The notes under the pieces were generated by a model. The model was not told the DNA's origin, searched no databases, and was given only the letters and a program-made list of their open reading frames with translations. The translations under genes were made by a program, and so were the position numbers. From the NCBI GenBank assembly GCA_043808235.1, contig JAZDFC010000083.1:1-64000 (forward strand): a DNA stretch of 64,000 nt. The letters are read 5' to 3'. Shown here piece by piece: positions 34,318 through 43,507 of the stretch (position 1 is its first letter; every line of letters starts with the position of its first letter). This DNA is from JAZDFC01 sp043808235 (lineage in GTDB: Bacteria; Bacteroidota; Ignavibacteria; Ignavibacteriales; Melioribacteraceae).

Positions 34318-35793
34318 ATGCGCTCAATAAGACATCAAAAATTGTATTTCGTTTTTACACATCTCGTATTAATCTGGTTGTTTCCGTTAATATTGTATTC
34401 CCATGAAAAACTTCCCGATACCCCGGCAGGTAAAAGGGGGCAACAGATTATGGATTTATTAAACTCTAACACTCCACTTGAACCAAAAGAATTTGTGAGA
34501 CAGAATTGTTCTGAAAACTTTAAAAATAATATTCCGGAAAATCAATGGGGCGGATTATTCAATCAATTAATGAATATGTCGTCAAACTTTGAGCTTACCA
34601 AAATAAATAAGTCGGATGAGTATGAGATTGAATTTGTTATTCAGCTTACTTCCAATAAAATGTTTCTCACGGTTGCTGTAAATGTTGAGGAGGTTCTACC
34701 CAATTTTATATCTTCAATGATGTTTACCCCGGGCGGAGGTGCACCGGGTGATACCCCGGCTCCGCAACAGAATCAAAATCAGCCTGTTATCGGAATCGAT
34801 GCTGAAAAAATTCAAAAATTAAAAGACTATCTTAAAGAAATGGCGAGCATGGATAAATTTTCGGGTTCGGTATTAGTAGCAAAAGACAATAAGATTCTTC
34901 TTCATGAAACCGCCGGTTACGCAAATAAAAGATTTCAAGTTTTTAACAAACCCGATACTAAATTTAATCTGGCTTCAATTGGAAAAAGCTTTACATCGGT
35001 TGCAATCCTTCAATTGATTGAATCAGGTAAGATGAGTATCGATGATCCTATCGGGAAATATCTCACCATTTTCCCCAAAGATATAAGCGAAAAAGTAACT
35101 ATCCGTCATCTTCTCAACATGAGCAGCGGTTGGGGAGATTATTGGGATAACGAATACTATCTCGCTCATCGGAATCAGTTAAGAACAGTGTCGGATTATC
35201 AGGAGTTCATTAAAGAAATGCCTTTGGGTTTTGAACCGGGCACAAGTACGGTACATTCAAATACAGGATTTGAAGTTGCCGGGGCTATCATTGAAAAAGT
35301 AAGTGGAATGGATTATTTCGATTACATCCGGCAAAAAATATTTATACCTGCGGGTATGACAAACACCGATGCATTCCACCGGGACAGCCCGGTTGAGAAC
35401 CTGGCTGTGGGTTATACAAATATGAATCCTAATGATACAGAAGGTACAGGGTATCAATGGGAAAACACATATATGCTTTCTCCGCGCGGTACGCCTGCCG
35501 GAGGGTGTTATTCAACCGTTGAGGATATGTTAAAATATGATACCGCATTGAGAGAAGGGAAATTAGTGGGTAAGGATTATTTTAATTTTGCGAGCAACGG
35601 ATACCGCGGAAAAATTGGCGATCCATTTGTACAGCAAAGAGTAGGATGCGCTGCCGGAGGAACGGTGGGAGCTTCAACATTACTTGCACGGGATATGAAT
35701 AACGGATTTACCATAATTGTATTTACGAATTATGATCACCCGATAGGTGTAGACATCGGGAATGAAATAATAAAAATGCTTGGACTGGAATAA
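34318..35793 (+). CDS. Secreted serine hydrolase (class C beta-lactamase fold) with N-terminal DUF3887-like domain
   Basis: A 491-residue exported protein. Signal peptide to about 28; a helix-plus-sheet domain at about 35-140 that looks like a DUF3887/SnoaL-type module; then a proline/glutamine-rich linker (about 143-157). The beta-lactamase-fold domain (165-491) has S220-x-x-K223 (LASIGKSFTS), the catalytic motif of class C enzymes, esterases and DD-peptidases. The second motif, usually YxN, reads H313-S-N315 (TSTVHSNTGFEVAG). The third motif region is GCAAGGTVGAS. The His for Tyr change leaves activity uncertain. GGAG precedes the ATG by six nt. Confidence 0.85.
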   Translation: MRSIRHQKLYFVFTHLVLIWLFPLILYSHEKLPDTPAGKRGQQIMDLLNSNTPLEPKEFVRQNCSENFKNNIPENQWGGLFNQLMNMSSNFELTKINKSDEYEIEFVIQLTSNKMFLTVAVNVEEVLPNFISSMMFTPGGGAPGDTPAPQQNQNQPVIGIDAEKIQKLKDYLKEMASMDKFSGSVLVAKDNKILLHETAGYANKRFQVFNKPDTKFNLASIGKSFTSVAILQLIESGKMSIDDPIGKYLTIFPKDISEKVTIRHLLNMSSGWGDYWDNEYYLAHRNQLRTVSDYQEFIKEMPLGFEPGTSTVHSNTGFEVAGAIIEKVSGMDYFDYIRQKIFIPAGMTNTDAFHRDSPVENLAVGYTNMNPNDTEGTGYQWENTYMLSPRGTPAGGCYSTVEDMLKYDTALREGKLVGKDYFNFASNGYRGKIGDPFVQQRVGCAAGGTVGASTLLARDMNNGFTIIVFTNYDHPIGVDIGNEIIKMLGLE

Positions 35794-35885
35794 ATTTTTA
35801 CATCTCAAATTTATTGGGCTCTTGCATAATTTAATTAGGTAAAAAAATCGATTCATGAACCGGTTAATTTAACATAGGAGAAAAA

Positions 35886-36920
35886 ATGAAGCTGCATTTC
35901 CAAATTCTCATTCTAAGTACTTTCTTCGTTATAAGTCATACAACAGCGCAGAATGTTGTTGAAGTTTCCAAAATGAATTTAGGTTCGCATTACATTGAGG
36001 TAATGGAAAAGTTGGAAAAATTAAGAACATCGCCTGAATCTGCTCTGAATTTATTAAATGAATCGCTTCAAAAAATTTCAAATCCATATGAGCGCTTTAA
36101 TTTAATCTTTTGGGAAATACCGGCATTATATTGCGAACTTGGGAAATTTGAAGAAGGATTTAAAGTTCTAAAGAATGGACAGAAGGAGGGATTGTTTTAC
36201 CCGATATTCTTAGAGCCAAATAAATTCCCCTCGTATATTGCCAACTTCGAAAGCTTTAGTGACTTTAAATCATTCCTGGTGGAAAATGAAAGATTAAAAA
36301 CTGCTGCACAAGATACCACAGATTTTGAATACGTTGTTCAACTTCCCCGGAATTATACAAAGGAAAAAAAGTATCCATTGTTAATGATTCTTCATGGCGG
36401 ATTCGGAAGCCATACTCAATTAATGCATGACTGGTATTCGCCGAAACTCGATTCCGGATTTATTACGGTTTACACTCAAGGCGATAGGTGTTTGGGGAAT
36501 TTCCTGCTCGGTTATTCGCGAGATAAAACCGAAATGTTTGTAACAGCGTGGAAACATATTTTGGAAAAATATTCTGTTGATACAACACATGTAATATTAG
36601 GCTCTCAATCAGCGGGTGCGCATCATTCTCTTAAGTTGATGTTTGATGAAATGTTACCTGTCAAAGGAATGATACTCGCAATCCCCGCTGTTCCGGAATT
36701 AGATATGGAAAAAGTAAAGAAAGCAGCCGGGCGCCGAATCAGAGCTGCAATTCTTGCCGGAGAAAATGATCCGAGAATAATTAAAACAAAAGAAATGTCG
36801 GTTGAATTCGACAAACTCGGATTGAAAAACCGTTTGATTATTTTCCCGGGAAAAGGTCATGAATTCCCGGATGAATTTTCAAAGCAGATTGATCTTTCCT
36901 TGGATTTTATTTTGGAGTGA
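35886..36920 (+). CDS. Secreted alpha/beta hydrolase (esterase-like)
   Basis: A 344-residue exported protein. Signal peptide to about 21; a helical TPR-like segment (about 30-135, with FWEIPALYCELGKFEEGFKVL); and an alpha/beta hydrolase domain (about 145-344). The nucleophile S242 is in GSQSAGAHH, the acid is likely the Asp in LAGENDPRII, and the histidine is in FPGKGHEFP; the oxyanion strand is LLMILHGGFG. All triad elements are present. The substrate is unknown; ester or peptide hydrolysis outside the cytoplasm is predicted. GGAG lies eight nt before the ATG. Confidence 0.84.
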   Translation: MKLHFQILILSTFFVISHTTAQNVVEVSKMNLGSHYIEVMEKLEKLRTSPESALNLLNESLQKISNPYERFNLIFWEIPALYCELGKFEEGFKVLKNGQKEGLFYPIFLEPNKFPSYIANFESFSDFKSFLVENERLKTAAQDTTDFEYVVQLPRNYTKEKKYPLLMILHGGFGSHTQLMHDWYSPKLDSGFITVYTQGDRCLGNFLLGYSRDKTEMFVTAWKHILEKYSVDTTHVILGSQSAGAHHSLKLMFDEMLPVKGMILAIPAVPELDMEKVKKAAGRRIRAAILAGENDPRIIKTKEMSVEFDKLGLKNRLIIFPGKGHEFPDEFSKQIDLSLDFILE

Positions 36921-37018
36921 GTGATAAAAAATAATTCAAATAAAAGTTCGGATATTTATTGGGTTTAATAAATATTGAATCCCTACGATTACCGGGTTAA
37001 AAATACTGGAATAATCTA

Positions 37019-38050
37019 ATGAAAAAAATAACATTTACTTTTTCTTTATTGTTAATGATAGGAACAAATCTTTTTTCACAACAAACTGATTTTACAAAAC
37101 TCACCGGCAAGTATTTTGGTCAAAAATTGCCCGGAGTAACTCCTGAAATATTTGCGCCGGGAATAATTTCGACCGGTTTGGAGGAAGCAATTTGTACTTT
37201 TATGCCCGATGGAAACGAAATCGTTTTCAATATTCTTTATTCCAAACCACATCATAGAGGAGTTTATTCGGCATTAGTAAGAAGTTATATTCAAAACGGG
37301 ATTTGGTCTTATCCCGGGGTCATGAAATTATCAGGAGACAAGTATGCTTACCTTTACCCTTTTATTAGTTATGATGGGAAAGAACTGTTTTTCCAATCCG
37401 ATTTACCAACTAATAGACCTGAATTGAAAGATAAATACAATATCTGGAGATGCAAAAGAATCGAAGGCGCATGGAGCGAGCCGGAACCTTTGCCGCTTCC
37501 GATAAACGGTAGAGGAGATGTTTCGGGTCCATCATTGTCTTTAAACGGTGAATTTTATTTTACTTTAATGAGTGGGAATTCTGAAGTTGATGGAATATAT
37601 AAATCGTCTTACGATGGTGAAGTATTTTCAGAACCGGAAAGGCTGCCTGAAACAGTAAATGTTAAACAGGGAAGTTTTGATGGAGTGATTTCGCCTGACG
37701 GGAGTTACTATATTGTGAATGTGTACGGGAAAGAAGATGGTTACGGTGAAACTGATTTATATGTTTCATTCAAAGAGGGAAATGAAAATTGGACGCCGCT
37801 AAAAAATCTTGGTCCAAAGATTAATACAAATATTAACGAGGGATCGGCAAGAATTACGGCTGATGGACAGTATATTTTCTTTTCGGGAATTTTAGGAAAC
37901 CAGAATTTTTATAGTGATAATCCAACCTACGAGGATATTTTAAATAGTCGTACTAAACCACTTTACGGCAACTATGATATTTATTGGGTCTCTGCAAAAA
38001 TTATTGAAGAATATAGACAAAAGAAGTTAAATTCAAATAACTCAAAGTAG
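37019..38050 (+). CDS. PD40 propeller family protein (PGxTPExFAPG family, plus-strand copy)
   Basis: A 343-residue exported protein and the only plus-strand member of the propeller family that forms the tandem array at 57675-63148. Signal peptide to about 21, then GQKLPGVTPEIFAPGIIS, propeller blades (FMPDGNEIVFN, WSEPEPLPLPING, FISYDGKELFFQSDLP, ISPDGSYYIV, ITADGQYIFFSG) and the closing YWVSAKIIEEYRQ. No catalytic motif is visible. It is about 40 residues longer than the array members, mostly through an insert before the last blade. It lies nine nt upstream of the rhodanese-SnoaL gene and is probably cotranscribed with it. Confidence 0.85.
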   Translation: MKKITFTFSLLLMIGTNLFSQQTDFTKLTGKYFGQKLPGVTPEIFAPGIISTGLEEAICTFMPDGNEIVFNILYSKPHHRGVYSALVRSYIQNGIWSYPGVMKLSGDKYAYLYPFISYDGKELFFQSDLPTNRPELKDKYNIWRCKRIEGAWSEPEPLPLPINGRGDVSGPSLSLNGEFYFTLMSGNSEVDGIYKSSYDGEVFSEPERLPETVNVKQGSFDGVISPDGSYYIVNVYGKEDGYGETDLYVSFKEGNENWTPLKNLGPKINTNINEGSARITADGQYIFFSGILGNQNFYSDNPTYEDILNSRTKPLYGNYDIYWVSAKIIEEYRQKKLNSNNSK

Positions 38051-38059
38051 AGATGAATT

Positions 38060-38860
38060 ATGAAAAACTATTTTACTATAATTACAATATTGCTCTTTGC
38101 ATGCATCACTGTTTTATCACAACCGCAAAATGTAAAAGATCTTACGTGCGATGAATCATTGAAACTGATTCAAGAAAATAAAAACAATCCTGACTTTGTA
38201 ATTCTGGATGTCCGTACGAAAGAGATGTACATGGAAGTACATATTGCAAATGCGGTTCAGTGTGATGTTCTTTCAAAAGAATTTAATGACTGGTCAAATA
38301 AGGCAGATAAATATAAGACATATCTGGTTTATTGTAATGTTGGTCAACGAAGCGGCGCGGCTGTAGAGAAAATGAAGAAGTTGAATTTTAAAAGCATCTA
38401 CCATCTTTACGAAGGGATACGGGTTTGGAAAGAGAAAGGTTTTCCTACAGTTAAAGGAATTTCAGATCTCGAGCAAGTAAAAAAAGCAATCAATAATGTA
38501 TTTGGCTGGGCGGTAAATAAGGATTTTGATTTATTCTTTAAGACGATTTCCGCCGATTCCAATTTTGTAAGTGTTACTCCTTATGCCCGTGTGAAGTTTG
38601 GAATTGATGCTGTAAAAAAAGATACTTCGTTTTGGGGTAGTTTGGATTTTAAAGCTATCCGGCATGAGATTCGGGATTTAAGAATTAACTTTTCGAAGGA
38701 AGGAAGCGTTGCATGGTTTTATTGTGTGCTTGACGATATCAACACATGGAAAGGCGAACCTGCCAATTGGGAAAAGGTTCGATGGACCGGTGTAATCGAA
38801 AAACGTGAAGGGAAATGGAGAGTAGTTCAGCAGCATTTTTCATGGCCGAAGGATAGTTAG
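38060..38860 (+). CDS. Secreted rhodanese-SnoaL fusion
   Basis: A 266-residue exported protein with two domains. After the signal peptide (to about 20), a rhodanese domain (about 25-135) has VILDVRTKEMY and the active loop VYCNVGQRSG, with the persulfide-forming Cys in the CxxGxR motif. The second half (about 140-266) is a SnoaL/NTF2-like domain (AINNVFGWAVNKDFDLFF, VAWFYCVLDD, GKWRVVQQHFSWP) closely resembling the C-terminal half of the protein at 40901. Rhodaneses move sulfane sulfur; what the SnoaL part contributes is unknown. Confidence 0.85.
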   Translation: MKNYFTIITILLFACITVLSQPQNVKDLTCDESLKLIQENKNNPDFVILDVRTKEMYMEVHIANAVQCDVLSKEFNDWSNKADKYKTYLVYCNVGQRSGAAVEKMKKLNFKSIYHLYEGIRVWKEKGFPTVKGISDLEQVKKAINNVFGWAVNKDFDLFFKTISADSNFVSVTPYARVKFGIDAVKKDTSFWGSLDFKAIRHEIRDLRINFSKEGSVAWFYCVLDDINTWKGEPANWEKVRWTGVIEKREGKWRVVQQHFSWPKDS

Positions 38861-38866
38861 TTCAAC

Positions 38867-38928
38867 AAAAATATTTTCAAAAAATATTTTTATTGTACAA
38901 CGACAAATAGACTCTTCAAGCGTCTATT
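38867..38928 (+). terminator. Two successive hairpins after the rhodanese-SnoaL gene
   Basis: The first stem pairs AAAAATATTTT (38867-38877) with AAAATATTTTT (38881-38891) around a 3-nt loop. The second pairs AATAGAC (38906-38912) with GTCTATT (38922-38928). They lie just past the stop and before the next gene. The first is A/T only, so termination strength is uncertain. Confidence 0.4.
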
Positions 38929-38955
38929 AATTCAGAAAATATCGATTCTACTAAA

Positions 38956-39867
38956 TTGGCAATTAACAAGAAATATCAGTTAATATTCTTTTCCGTCATT
39001 GTACTAATTTTATCGATTGCCATTGTAATCATCTTCCACAATATCAAAACAAACGATAGCGATATCATCAAAAATATAGAAGTCGAAAAAGTCACAACAA
39101 GAATCATGCTTGTAAAATATGGCTACGACGCTGTTTATTCCATAGAAACAAAAGAAGGTTTAGTTGTTATTGATGCTGGAATCTCAAACTCACTCACTTC
39201 ATATTATAGGAAAATTATCGAAAGAGAATTAAAGAGAGATGACTTTATATATCTAATCAACACTCACTCGCATTGGGATCATACCGGAGGGAATCAAGTA
39301 TTTGCTGATGCAGTAATCATCGCACACGAAAATTGTACGAGTGAAATGACAGAATATTGGAAGGATAAAGAAAAAATAAAAAACGGGGTAAAGAAAATCA
39401 TTACTGATTATGAAAAGCAGCTAAAAAATATTGATACTGAATTGCAGGATAGCCTTGAAATTTATCTTCAGAAAATTCGCTATCGACATGTTTATGATGA
39501 TTTGCTGAATGACCGGATTGTTACGGTGCCAAATAAAACATTCAATGATACAATGAACATATCACTTGGAGATATGACGTTAAATTTAATTTATTTTGGC
39601 AAAGCTCATTCCGGGAGTGATATTATGATTTATATTCCCGAAGAAAAAGTATTAATGGTTGGCGATTTGTTTTCTAAATATGGAAGACCCTCAATTGAAA
39701 AAATAAATATAAATGATATTGAAAGATGGATGATTGCTAAACGCTGGCTCGATGAACGATTGGAAAATATTGATATCGTTATCAACGGGCACGGCGAAAT
39801 AATGGAGCGAAATGATCTGGAATCATTCAATGAATTTATTGAAAAAAAATGGAAGGCACGGAAATGA
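38956..39867 (+). CDS. Membrane-anchored MBL-fold hydrolase
   Basis: A 303-residue protein with one N-terminal transmembrane helix (about 8-28) and an MBL domain outside the cytoplasm. The metal motif is complete: H104, H106, D108, H109 (THSHWDHTGGN), then GKAHSGSD, the VGDLF aspartate and NGHGE. A helical insert of about 60 residues (EKIKNGVKKIITDYEKQLKNIDTE) sits before the fourth motif. It resembles the subclass B1/B3-like MBL hydrolases, but substrate prediction is not possible. The start is the TTG at 38956 by exclusion; no strong ribosome binding site is visible. It overlaps the next gene by 4 nt. Confidence 0.8.
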   Translation: MAINKKYQLIFFSVIVLILSIAIVIIFHNIKTNDSDIIKNIEVEKVTTRIMLVKYGYDAVYSIETKEGLVVIDAGISNSLTSYYRKIIERELKRDDFIYLINTHSHWDHTGGNQVFADAVIIAHENCTSEMTEYWKDKEKIKNGVKKIITDYEKQLKNIDTELQDSLEIYLQKIRYRHVYDDLLNDRIVTVPNKTFNDTMNISLGDMTLNLIYFGKAHSGSDIMIYIPEEKVLMVGDLFSKYGRPSIEKININDIERWMIAKRWLDERLENIDIVINGHGEIMERNDLESFNEFIEKKWKARK

Positions 39868-40802
39868 AAATAAATCTACTTACCTTATCGATTGTCATTT
39901 GTCTCCTTATGCCGGTTATATCGAATTCGCAGCAAATACCGGATAACAATTTTGTTTACACAATAACTTCGCCGGCGTATTCTCAAGGGAACGGACCATT
40001 AATTTATATCGATGGAGCGCATAATAATTTTCACACAATAGAAGGAGGCTTTTCCCCGGTTGCCAGGCTATTAAAATCGGATGGATATCAGGTTAAAGGA
40101 CTTGATGAGCCGATTACGGAGAAAGATATTTTGAATGGTTGCAAAATCCTTGTAATAGCAAATCCTCTGCACGCCTCGAATACCGAGGACTGGGTATTAC
40201 CAACACCTTCCGCTTTTACTGCCGAAGAAATTAGTATTATCAAATCATGGGTTGAGGAAGGAGGAAGTTTGTTCCTGATAGCCGATCACATGCCATTTGC
40301 CGGTGCGGCTTTTGATCTTGGCAAAGCATTCGGTTTCGAGTTTTTGAACGGATTCGCATACACCAGGGAGAGAGAGTGGCCGCCATCTATTTTTTCTTTG
40401 AAAGACAGTACTCTTATGGAATCGCCAATAACAACCGGGGTGGAAGAGTGTGAACAGATAAATGAAATTTCTACATTCACGGGATCGGCATTTAAGGCGC
40501 CGACTGCTGCAATCCCGGTACTTCGTTTTCTCGATGAAAATTATTCGTTGCAGCCGGATACTGCCTGGGCGTTCACCGATAGCACACCAAGGAAAAAATT
40601 GGGCGGTTACAATCAGGGCGCGTTGTTAAAATTCGGGAAAGGCAGAGTCGCGGTATTTGGCGAAGCGGCAATGTTTACCGCGCAAATTGCAAACGGAGAT
40701 TTTAAAGTAGGACTAAATTCAGAACATGCTCCTCACAATGCTCAATTTGAATTAAATCTAATTCACTGGCTGGATGGAAGAATTGAAAAAATACTAAACT
40801 GA
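39864..40802 (+). CDS. Secreted DUF4350 (GATase1-like) protein
   Basis: A 312-residue exported protein. I start it at the ATG at 39864 (MKINLLTLSIV), which overlaps the MBL stop as ATGA and has GGAAGG seven nt upstream, rather than at 39849. Signal peptide to about 22; then a Rossmann-like fold typical of DUF4350: GPLIYIDGAHNNFHT, KILVIANPLHASNT, SWVEEGGSLFLIADHMPFAG and GALLKFGKGRVAVFGEAAMFTAQ. These proteins resemble class I glutamine amidotransferases but carry no catalytic cysteine here. Translational coupling with the MBL enzyme suggests a joint role. Confidence 0.82.
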   Translation: MKINLLTLSIVICLLMPVISNSQQIPDNNFVYTITSPAYSQGNGPLIYIDGAHNNFHTIEGGFSPVARLLKSDGYQVKGLDEPITEKDILNGCKILVIANPLHASNTEDWVLPTPSAFTAEEISIIKSWVEEGGSLFLIADHMPFAGAAFDLGKAFGFEFLNGFAYTREREWPPSIFSLKDSTLMESPITTGVEECEQINEISTFTGSAFKAPTAAIPVLRFLDENYSLQPDTAWAFTDSTPRKKLGGYNQGALLKFGKGRVAVFGEAAMFTAQIANGDFKVGLNSEHAPHNAQFELNLIHWLDGRIEKILN

Positions 40803-40900
40803 GTTAAGCATAATCATTCTTTGCGGGTTGTGCCTACAATGGGAATTATTAATAATCAATAACATCAATCATTCGAAGAATAGTTAAAAAGGATACAAAC

Positions 40901-41815
40901 ATGAAAAGTACTTTTTACAAATCATTACTAATAATTTCACTTTTTTGTTCGGGATTATTTGCTCAATCCTTGAGTGAAAATTTAAAAATATTGGAACCGC
41001 TGCTTTACAAGCAATGGACCGGTGAATTGAAGTCACCGGACGGCAGCGAATCGTGGGAAACAAAACATGAATTCAAATTGCTATGGAATGGGGAAACAAT
41101 AAAATTTTCAGCAACGACTCCCGAACGTAATTCCAATGCCGAAGGATTTTATTATTATGACAGGCAAGAACAAAAAATTGCAGTAATGATTATTAACGAT
41201 AAAGGAATTTATCAAAAAGGATATGTAACATTGGAGGACGGACTAATTACTGTGAAAGGAACAATTTCATTTCCCGAAAGAACATTCGAATATAAAAATA
41301 CATTTGAAATAACTTCCGAAGGAAAGATGATTGATCGATGGTACCAAAATGCATTCGGTCCGTGGATGGCAGGGCATGTAATTGAATTTACCGGCTCGAA
41401 CAGCGATGTTGATTTGGATGAAGAAAAAAAGGTGATCGAAAAAGTTCTCAATGATAATATCGGCTGGGCGCTGGAAAAAGATCTGGACTTGCTTTACAGT
41501 ACAATGCAGAAGGATTCAACATTGCTGATTATTAATCCGGACAATTCCAAAATAGATGGATTCAAAGAAGTAGAAGAAACCGCAAAATCATTCTGGATGG
41601 ATCCAAGATTTAAAGCAACTTATTCGGCGGTTAAAAATCTTCGAGTTACCTTTTCCAATAAAGGAACTGTTGCATGGTATTATTGTCTGCTCGATGATTT
41701 TGGCGAATGGAACGGCAAGCCGTATAAATGGGAAAATGCACGATGGACAGGAACATTGGAAAAGATCGACAACAAGTGGGTAATTAGACAAATGCATATT
41801 TCATTTCCAAAATAA
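40901..41815 (+). CDS. Secreted protein with lipocalin-like and SnoaL-like domains
   Basis: A 304-residue exported protein. Signal peptide to about 20. Residues about 30-165 form a beta-rich domain (WTGELKSPDGSESWETKHEFKLLWNGETIKF) of lipocalin-like type. Residues about 170-304 form a SnoaL/NTF2-like domain (VLNDNIGWALEKDLDLLYSTM, VAWYYCLLDDFGEWNGKPYKW, WTGTLEKIDNKWVIRQMH) clearly homologous to the C-terminal half of the rhodanese fusion at 38060. No catalytic residues can be named. AAAGGA lies six to nine nt before the ATG. Confidence 0.8.
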   Translation: MKSTFYKSLLIISLFCSGLFAQSLSENLKILEPLLYKQWTGELKSPDGSESWETKHEFKLLWNGETIKFSATTPERNSNAEGFYYYDRQEQKIAVMIINDKGIYQKGYVTLEDGLITVKGTISFPERTFEYKNTFEITSEGKMIDRWYQNAFGPWMAGHVIEFTGSNSDVDLDEEKKVIEKVLNDNIGWALEKDLDLLYSTMQKDSTLLIINPDNSKIDGFKEVEETAKSFWMDPRFKATYSAVKNLRVTFSNKGTVAWYYCLLDDFGEWNGKPYKWENARWTGTLEKIDNKWVIRQMHISFPK

Positions 41816-41921
41816 TAGAAGAGTAATCCGGTAAAATAGTCCGGAAAATTCCACCATAATTTTCATTTCCTTTATTCGTTCAATCAAAAATAATTCTATT
41901 CATTCATCATGGAGATTGTAT

Positions 41922-43355
41922 ATGAAATACATGTTAATTCTCATTTCCATTTCGGTTGAATTGATTTCTTTGAAGACGTTTTGTCAGACTCAATTCAACG
42001 AACACTTAATAAATAATAACACACATGGCACGGTAAGCATCTGCACTTCAGATATTGATCTTGACGGCGACAACGATATACTATCAGCCGTTGCCGAAGA
42101 TGATGCAATCATATGGTGGAGGAACGACGGCGGTACCCCATTGGTATGGACTAAAAAATCAATCGGCAATAATTTCCTCGGCGCCAAATCTGTTTACACA
42201 GCCGATATTGATAATGACAGCGATGTGGATGTGATAGGTTGTGCATCGGATGGCGCACAGATTGCAGTGTGGTATAACAGCGGCGGAAACGAGATTACAT
42301 GGACAAAGCAAATTGTAAAAAGCGGGTATGCGTGGGCGCATGAGGTTTTTGCATGCGATATCGATTCTGATGGTGATATCGATATACTCGGCGCCTCATC
42401 AACATTAAATCAAATTACACTTCATAAAAATACGGGAGGCAGTCCTATTATCTGGCAGCACTCTGTTATTGAAGAAAATTTTAATCAGGCAAAATCAGTT
42501 TGTGCGGGTGATGTTGATAATGACGGCGATAATGATATTTTAGGTGCGTCTTTGTTAAACAATGAAATTTCGTTGTGGCAAAATGACGGTACCGATTTAT
42601 GGACTAAGAAAATTGTATCTTCTTCATTCGGCGGAGCCCATCATATACAGTTAGTAGATATTAATAATGACGGATGGCTTGATATACTCGGCGCCGGGTG
42701 GTACGCCAATCAAATTGCCTGGTGGAAAAATAACGGCAATAATCCAATCACGTGGACAAAACAAATAATTGGTTCCGGTTTTGCAAGAACTTGCGTGGCA
42801 TTTGCGATCGATCTTGATAATGATGGGTACAAAGATGTAATCGGATCTGCCCAGGATGGAGATCAAGTAGCATGGTGGAAAAATGACGGAAATGATCCGA
42901 TAGAGTGGACGAAATTTATAATCGACAATAATTTTAATAGAGTCTGGCCTGTACATGCTGCAGATTTGGATAACGATGGTGATGTTGACGTGATTGCAGG
43001 CAGCGGTCAGGAAGGAACGAATGAAATTAAATGGTATGAGAATATTTTTGATCCGACAGAAATCTTAATTGAAGATAATACTCAATTACCGGTGAAGTAT
43101 AATTTATATCCGAATTATCCAAATCCGTTTAATCCTACAACAGTTATAAAATTCCAAATCCCGCGAATTGAAAATGTAACACTCAAAGTTTACGATATCC
43201 TTGGAAACGAAGTAGCAAATTTAATGAATGAAACAAAAGAGCCGGGATATTATGAAGTAGAATTTAACGCTCCAAAACTTACAACTGGAATATATTTCTA
43301 TAACTTAAGAACCGATGAGTTTTGTCAAACACTGAAAATGATTCTTTTACGCTAG
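41922..43355 (+). CDS. FG-GAP/VCBS repeat protein with T9SS sorting domain
   Basis: A 477-residue secreted protein. The ATG at 41922 has GGAG seven nt upstream; a TTG six nt earlier is not needed. Signal peptide to about 21. Seven or so repeats follow with calcium-loop motifs (DIDLDGDNDIL, DIDNDSDVDVIG, DIDSDGDIDILG, DLDNDGDVDVIAG) separated by WWKNDGGNPIxWTKxII strands. A type A T9SS domain begins near 390 (YPNYPNPFNPTTVIKFQI). The repeat unit matches that of the convergent gene at 43508. Calcium-dependent surface adhesion or scaffolding is inferred. Confidence 0.88.
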   Translation: MKYMLILISISVELISLKTFCQTQFNEHLINNNTHGTVSICTSDIDLDGDNDILSAVAEDDAIIWWRNDGGTPLVWTKKSIGNNFLGAKSVYTADIDNDSDVDVIGCASDGAQIAVWYNSGGNEITWTKQIVKSGYAWAHEVFACDIDSDGDIDILGASSTLNQITLHKNTGGSPIIWQHSVIEENFNQAKSVCAGDVDNDGDNDILGASLLNNEISLWQNDGTDLWTKKIVSSSFGGAHHIQLVDINNDGWLDILGAGWYANQIAWWKNNGNNPITWTKQIIGSGFARTCVAFAIDLDNDGYKDVIGSAQDGDQVAWWKNDGNDPIEWTKFIIDNNFNRVWPVHAADLDNDGDVDVIAGSGQEGTNEIKWYENIFDPTEILIEDNTQLPVKYNLYPNYPNPFNPTTVIKFQIPRIENVTLKVYDILGNEVANLMNETKEPGYYEVEFNAPKLTTGIYFYNLRTDEFCQTLKMILLR

Positions 43356-43440
43356 TCGGAAACATTTCGAGTGAATAAAAATAGTGTCTAAAAATTGAGT
43401 AAACAAACCTGTTAAAATAAATTTAGTAAATATTGTGCAG

Positions 43441-43479
43441 AGAGAGGGATTCCTCGTGGTGGTTTTGGAAGCCCTTTCT
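43441..43479. terminator. Bidirectional hairpin between convergent FG-GAP genes
   Basis: AGAGAGGGATTCC (43441-43453) pairs with GGAAGCCCTTTCT (43467-43479) with one G-U pair and one mismatch, around a 13-nt loop. On the plus strand a T-rich stretch follows. It lies between the stops of the convergent genes ending at 43355 and 43508 and probably terminates both. Confidence 0.5.
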
Positions 43480-43507
43480 AATCGATATGTTCGTTTTTAT
43501 CCAGTAT

